NCBI GenBank assembly: GCA_944376035.1
Contig: CALWBJ010000120.1
Span: 1-8,001 of the forward strand
From: an uncultured Clostridia bacterium
GTDB lineage: Bacteria > Bacillota > Clostridia > Christensenellales > Borkfalkiaceae
Direction: 5' to 3'
DNA: 8,001 bases
Position numbers and translations under genes: made by a program. Shown here piece after piece: positions 5,137-8,001 of the stretch (positions are counted from its first letter, which is position 1; each line of letters begins with the position of its first letter). The notes beneath the pieces are model-generated. The model was not told where the DNA came from, did no database searches, and worked only from the letters and a program-made list of their open reading frames with translations.

Positions 5137-5934
5137 TTGACCAAGCGCGAAGAACTGGATGTTTTTATGCAGAGAATAAACGAGTTTATAGAAAGCAAAT
5201 ATATTCTCGCAGATATAAAAATCGTAAATTTACTGAAATCCATCGCCGCGTCGGAGACACTTCTTGCGCTCTTTAAAAACTGTCTTACGGGATTTGATTA
5301 TGAAGCGGCTAAAAAGAAGTATCTCGTTAAAAGCCCGTATCTTTCGGACAGCAAGGGCGAGTTTGTTCTTCCACCAAACCCTCGCGAAATTTTGGCATTC
5401 ATATTCAATATACTGGTCGATATAGACGCTAAGCGTATTATTTTAAGTGAGTTTTTAAGCAAATATTTTTACGAAGACGGCAGTTGTTACGCAGGTTATT
5501 CCGCGTTTATAAATTCCATGATAAGACCTTTCGGCGCATGCGTTGAAACTTTGATGGAGAGCGTTATAGAAGGCAGTCTTCAAGACCCCGTTGAGGCAGT
5601 TAACGAGGCGGAAGAGAATCTTGCAAAACAAAAGGAATTAGACGAAATAGAGCGTAAAAAAGACGAGGAACTGCAAAAAAAGTCTTACGGCAAAAACGCT
5701 AAAAAAATAAAAGAACTTCTGCTTATCGATAAGAAAAAAGTTAAAGAGAGTAATCTCAATCCAAAAGCAAAAGAAGAAGCGCTGCTTGTTATAGATATGC
5801 TTGCCAACGTCGTCGAATCCATGGATAAAGACGCTGTGAATTACGCTTTCGTCGCTTATAAAAATACCGCGAGAATTCATAAAATTCTCTTTTTCGGAAG
5901 AGTTAAAAAAATAGGTAAGTTGCTGAACGTTTGA
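5137..5934 (+). CDS. Unrecognised helix-rich soluble protein, 265 residues, TTG start
   Basis: I do not recognise a family. The product is predicted soluble, with no signal peptide and no convincing membrane segment. Residues 1-50 look helical (RINEFIESKYILADIKIVNLLKSI). A Pro-containing turn, FVLPPNPRE (76-84), leads into a hydrophobic helical stretch, ILAFIFNILVDI (85-96). Residues 120-145 contain two of the three cysteines and a run of small residues. From about 151 to 205 the sequence is dense in Glu and Lys (EAVNEAEENLAKQKELDE and onwards) and should form a long charged helix or coiled coil. The end, 232-265, is basic (RIHKILFFGRVKKIGKLLNV). Translation almost certainly starts at TTG 5137 because of the GGAGG site and promoter position. 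It is transcribed alone, divergent from DUF4364. An acidic-basic helical protein could be a scaffold or a nucleic-acid partner, but that is speculation. Confidence 0.8.
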   Translation: MTKREELDVFMQRINEFIESKYILADIKIVNLLKSIAASETLLALFKNCLTGFDYEAAKKKYLVKSPYLSDSKGEFVLPPNPREILAFIFNILVDIDAKRIILSEFLSKYFYEDGSCYAGYSAFINSMIRPFGACVETLMESVIEGSLQDPVEAVNEAEENLAKQKELDEIERKKDEELQKKSYGKNAKKIKELLLIDKKKVKESNLNPKAKEEALLVIDMLANVVESMDKDAVNYAFVAYKNTARIHKILFFGRVKKIGKLLNV

Positions 5935-5982
5935 TTTAAAATTTCAGGCAAATTAAATTTTTGTTTTATGCGTCTTACATTT

Positions 5983-6009
5983 GTTTATATAAAGCATATC
6001 TATATAAAC
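5983..6009. repeat. AT-rich inverted repeat downstream of the 5137 gene
   Basis: GTTTATATA (5983-5991) and TATATAAAC (6001-6009) are perfect nine-base arms around a nine-base spacer, about 50 bases after the stop at 5934. The stem is only A/T plus one G-C pair, so it is weak as a terminator, although T-rich sequence (TTTGTAACTTTTTA) follows. It could be a regulator-binding site. No clear promoter for the Nudix gene could be picked from the rest of 5935-6188. Confidence 0.35.
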
Positions 6010-6141
6010 TTTGTAACTTTTTATGATTTGAGGGTTAATAAGTTTAAAATTTTAGTCGAAGGTATATCTTTTCGGTTAAATATTATTAAAAATTATCGGC
6101 GTTGGTTTTTATAACTTAAATTTCCGATATTCAGCAGAGAG

Positions 6142-6158
6142 TTGACGCAATGCGTCAA
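6142..6158. promoter_or_regulatory. Perfect palindrome upstream of the Nudix gene (operator or leader hairpin)
   Basis: TTGACGCA-A-TGCGTCAA is a perfect eight-base inverted repeat with a one-base centre, ending 15 bases before the ribosome site AAGGGG of the Nudix gene. In RNA it can fold as a six-base stem followed by UUAUUUAUUUUG, which resembles a weak attenuator. As DNA it has the shape of a dimeric repressor site. It also covers the upstream ATG at 6150. Confidence 0.45.
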
Positions 6159-6173
6159 TTATTTATTTTGTGT

Positions 6174-6179
6174 AAGGGG
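6174..6179 (+). promoter_or_regulatory. Ribosome binding site that decides the Nudix start at 6189
   Basis: AAGGGG lies nine bases before ATG 6189. The upstream in-frame ATG at 6150 has only a weak AGAGAG and would add 13 residues not expected in the family. Confidence 0.65.
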
Positions 6180-6188
6180 CTACTATTT

Positions 6189-6728
6189 ATGGATTTAGAA
6201 GAAAAGACGCTTGAAGAGAATTATTTGTATAAAGGAAAAATTCTCAATTTAAAAAAAGACACCGTAATTCTGCCCGACGGTAAAAAGTCCGTCCGCGAGG
6301 TAGTAGAGCACAGCGGCGGCTGCGCGGTAATGTGCGTTAAAGACGGAAAAGTATTTATGGTGAGTCAATTCCGTTACCCTTATAAAGAAGTAGTCCTCGA
6401 ATTACCCGCAGGAAAGATAAATCAGGGGGAAAGCCCGGAAGAGACCGCAAAAAGAGAACTCGAAGAAGAGAGCGGCATTACGGCGGGAAGAATGGAAAAA
6501 CTTTTTGAAATTTATCCGTCGCCCGGTTATACCGCAGAAAAAATTTATATATACCGCGCTTATGATTTAATTGAGGGCCCTGTTCATACCGATGAGGGTG
6601 AGTTTTTAAACGGGGGCTGGTTTGACCTTGAAGAGGTAAGAACTAAAATCAGGAGCGGTGAAATTAAGGATGCAAAAACTTTGGTCGCCATTCTCGATTA
6701 TTTTGCAAATTGCGGAAAAGCAGAATAA
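6189..6728 (+). CDS. Nudix hydrolase, ADP-ribose pyrophosphatase type
   Basis: This 179-residue cytoplasmic enzyme belongs to the Nudix family. The ADP-ribose pyrophosphatase (NudF-like) group cleaves ADP-ribose to AMP and ribose 5-phosphate using Mg2+. The Nudix box is complete at residues 75-97, fitting GX5EX7REUXEEXGU: G75, E81, R89-E90, E93-E94 and G96. Other group marks are the N-terminal EEKTLEENYLYKGKIL, the PDGKKSVREVVEHSGG segment (29-44), QFRYPYKEVVLELPAGK (60-76) and a C-terminal part with PSPGYTAEKIYIY. The exact substrate is inferred from overall similarity. I chose ATG 6189 over ATG 6150 because of its ribosome site and because family members begin at this point. The longer form would run 192 residues. 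It appears to be a single-gene unit between the unknown gene and typA. Confidence 0.94.
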   Translation: MDLEEKTLEENYLYKGKILNLKKDTVILPDGKKSVREVVEHSGGCAVMCVKDGKVFMVSQFRYPYKEVVLELPAGKINQGESPEETAKRELEEESGITAGRMEKLFEIYPSPGYTAEKIYIYRAYDLIEGPVHTDEGEFLNGGWFDLEEVRTKIRSGEIKDAKTLVAILDYFANCGKAE

Positions 6729-6903
6729 CTTATTTTTAAATCAGTCGGAAATTATATCTTTTGCTTTTTGTATTATAGAAGAAAATAAGAATTGTTATTT
6801 ATAAGAAAAATTATAATGAGTAAAATTGTAATTATAAATAATGTAAAAACAAAAAATCAATAAAATTCAGATTGTAAAATACTCAAACAAAATAATTTGT
6901 GTT

Positions 6904-6912
6904 TGTTATACT
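6904..6912 (+). promoter_or_regulatory. Probable extended -10 promoter of typA
   Basis: TGT followed by TATACT (6904-6912) makes an extended -10 element, placing the transcript start near 6919 and a leader of about 49 bases. No good -35 is seen at the right distance. The rest of 6729-6967 is very AT-rich, with only weak A/T hairpins such as AAATAA/TTATTT (6783-6800) and no convincing terminator for the Nudix gene. Confidence 0.5.
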
Positions 6913-6967
6913 TGTTTATATTAAGTAAGGGAAAACGAGAGAAATTCGAAAAAAGAAGGAAAAAACT

Positions 6968-7912
6968 TTGAAAAGAAACGATGTAAGGAACGTAGCGATA
7001 ATTGCGCACGTCGACCACGGTAAAACAACTCTGGTAAACGAAATGCTGAAACAGGGCGGAATATTCCGCGCCAATCAGGAAGTGGCGGACAGGGTCATGG
7101 ACTCTGGCGACCTGGAGCGTGAACGCGGAATAACCATACTTGCCAAAAACACATCTGTTTTTTATAAAAATATAAAGATAAATATAGTAGATACCCCCGG
7201 CCACGCCGACTTCGGCGGTGAAGTGGAGCGCGTTCTCAAAATGGTAAACGGAGTTCTGGTACTTGTCGACGCATGCGAAGGACCGATGCCGCAGACGCGT
7301 TTCGTCATGCAGAAAGCGCTTGAACTCAATCATAAACTTATAATCGTCGTCAATAAAATCGACCGTCCGGACGCACGTCTTTCAGAAGTTCAGGACGAGA
7401 TTTTAGAATTGCTTTTCGACCTTAACGCAAGCGACGAGCAGATAGACAGTCCCATAATATTCTGCTCGGGACGCGCGGGTACGGCTACTACCGATATAAA
7501 TGTTCCCGGTAAGGATCTCACGCCGCTTTTCGACGCGATAGTCAATTATTTTGAACCGCAGGAAGTGGACTTTGACGCGCCTTTACAAATGCTTATTTCA
7601 TCCATAGATTATAACGAATATGTGGGACGTATAGGTATAGGAAGGATAGAGAGGGGCACTGCAAAAACAAACCAGGAAGTTGAGACTTGTAACTATAATA
7701 TTTCAGGAAAGGAAACGCGCGGTAAACTTGTCAGTATATTCCAGATCGAGGGGCTTAACAGAGTCCCTGTCGAAGAAGCCAAAGCGGGCGATATCGTCTG
7801 TATAAGCGGGCTTGATAACCTTTCCATAGGCGATACGGTTTGTTCTCCCGAAAAGGTTGAACCGGTCCCGTTTGTCAAGATATCCGAGCCGACGGTAGAA
7901 ATGCATTTTTAG
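6968..7912 (+). CDS. typA: GTPase TypA/BipA, 5' part, ended by an in-frame TAG after codon 314
   Basis: TypA/BipA is a translational GTPase of the EF-G/LepA superfamily that binds the ribosome and helps large-subunit assembly and stress growth. All G motifs are present: AHVDHGKT (13-20), RGIT (53-56), DTPGH (75-79), NKID (129-132) and a G5-like SGRAG (167-171). Residues from about 200 to 300 form the beta-barrel domain II. The family is usually about 600 residues, but here TAG at 7910-7912 stops translation after EPTVEMHF, inside the conserved junction to the next domain. The same frame continues with typical TypA sequence. As read, the product would lack domains III and V and the C-terminal domain needed for ribosome binding, so it is probably non-functional unless the TAG is read through or is a sequence error. 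Start is TTG 6968, with AGAAGGA seven bases upstream. Confidence 0.95.
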   Translation: MKRNDVRNVAIIAHVDHGKTTLVNEMLKQGGIFRANQEVADRVMDSGDLERERGITILAKNTSVFYKNIKINIVDTPGHADFGGEVERVLKMVNGVLVLVDACEGPMPQTRFVMQKALELNHKLIIVVNKIDRPDARLSEVQDEILELLFDLNASDEQIDSPIIFCSGRAGTATTDINVPGKDLTPLFDAIVNYFEPQEVDFDAPLQMLISSIDYNEYVGRIGIGRIERGTAKTNQEVETCNYNISGKETRGKLVSIFQIEGLNRVPVEEAKAGDIVCISGLDNLSIGDTVCSPEKVEPVPFVKISEPTVEMHF

Positions 7913-8001
7913 GTAAACGACAGTCCGTTTGCGGGAAAAGAAGGTAAGTTAGTAACTACAAGACATCTCCGAGACAGACATTTTAAAGAAATGCTCAAAG
8001 A
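7913..8001 (+). pseudogene. typA: typA continuation after the in-frame TAG, runs off the window
   Basis: In the same frame as the upstream part, codons 316 onward read VNDSPFAGKEGK, then LVTTRHLRDRHFKEMLK, open to the right edge. This is the conserved segment following EPTV.M.F in TypA proteins. There is no ribosome site or plausible start codon here, so it is not a separate gene. It is the rest of typA separated only by the TAG codon. Confidence 0.93.

Noticed and set aside
5082..5276. Open frame starting ATG 5082
   Set aside because: It begins before the predicted transcript start near 5109, lacks a ribosome site and is out of frame with the well-supported gene at 5137.
5935..5970. Terminator directly after the unknown gene (AATTT-CAGGC-AAATT then T-rich)
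   Set aside because: Only five A/T pairs, too weak to call.
6857..7333. 158-codon minus-strand open frame opposite typA
   Set aside because: It is the mirror of highly conserved typA codons, is rich in unusual aromatic residues and has no ribosome site; a shadow frame.
7910..7912. Pyrrolysine or selenocysteine as the leading explanation for the typA stop
   Set aside because: TypA has no need for either residue, the codon is not TGA, and no pyl genes are in view; kept only as a possibility to test.

Overview
The window is AT-rich chromosomal DNA from a low-GC bacterium, most likely a Clostridia-type Firmicute, possibly gut-associated. The basis is the DUF4364 protein, a stand-alone TSCPD-domain protein, a lipoprotein with collagen-like and leucine-rich (LRR_5/BspA-type) repeats, strong AGGAGG-type ribosome sites and occasional TTG starts. 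I cannot place it to genus. No rRNA, tRNA, CRISPR array, insertion sequence or phage gene is visible.

Layout, left to right. (1) 1-572, minus strand: most of a cation diffusion facilitator (CDF) metal exporter, cut by the window edge. It has a near-perfect promoter and a structured 5' leader. (2) 756-1435, plus: dtd (D-aminoacyl-tRNA deacylase) overlapping a small two-helix membrane protein by ATGA. The dtd and exporter promoters stand back to back with touching -35 boxes. (3) 1613-3082, plus: a lipoprotein with collagen-like triplets and LRR_5 repeats. Its C-terminus has been put out of frame by an apparent one-base loss. A strong bidirectional terminator follows. (4) 3254-3652, minus: a small three-helix membrane protein. 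(5) 3936-4834 (or 4894), minus: a probable two-gene unit, a DUF4364 winged-helix-like protein followed by a TSCPD protein, ending in a hairpin terminator. (6) 5137-5934, plus, divergent from DUF4364: an unrecognised 265-residue soluble, helix-rich protein with a TTG start. (7) 6189-6728, plus: a Nudix hydrolase of the ADP-ribose pyrophosphatase type. (8) 6968 to the right edge, plus: typA/bipA, a ribosome-associated GTPase, interrupted after codon 314 by an in-frame TAG, with recognisable TypA sequence continuing in the same frame to the window end.

Most genes are housekeeping or stress functions: tRNA proofreading, metal efflux, nucleotide-sugar clean-up and ribosome assembly. They are arranged as short independent transcription units, and I see no dedicated multi-gene system. 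The points most worth a second look are the two gene lesions (typA TAG and lipoprotein frameshift), the touching divergent promoters with the exporter's structured leader, and the unknown protein at 5137-5934. The lesions could be real decay, recoding or sequence error, and the window alone cannot decide which.
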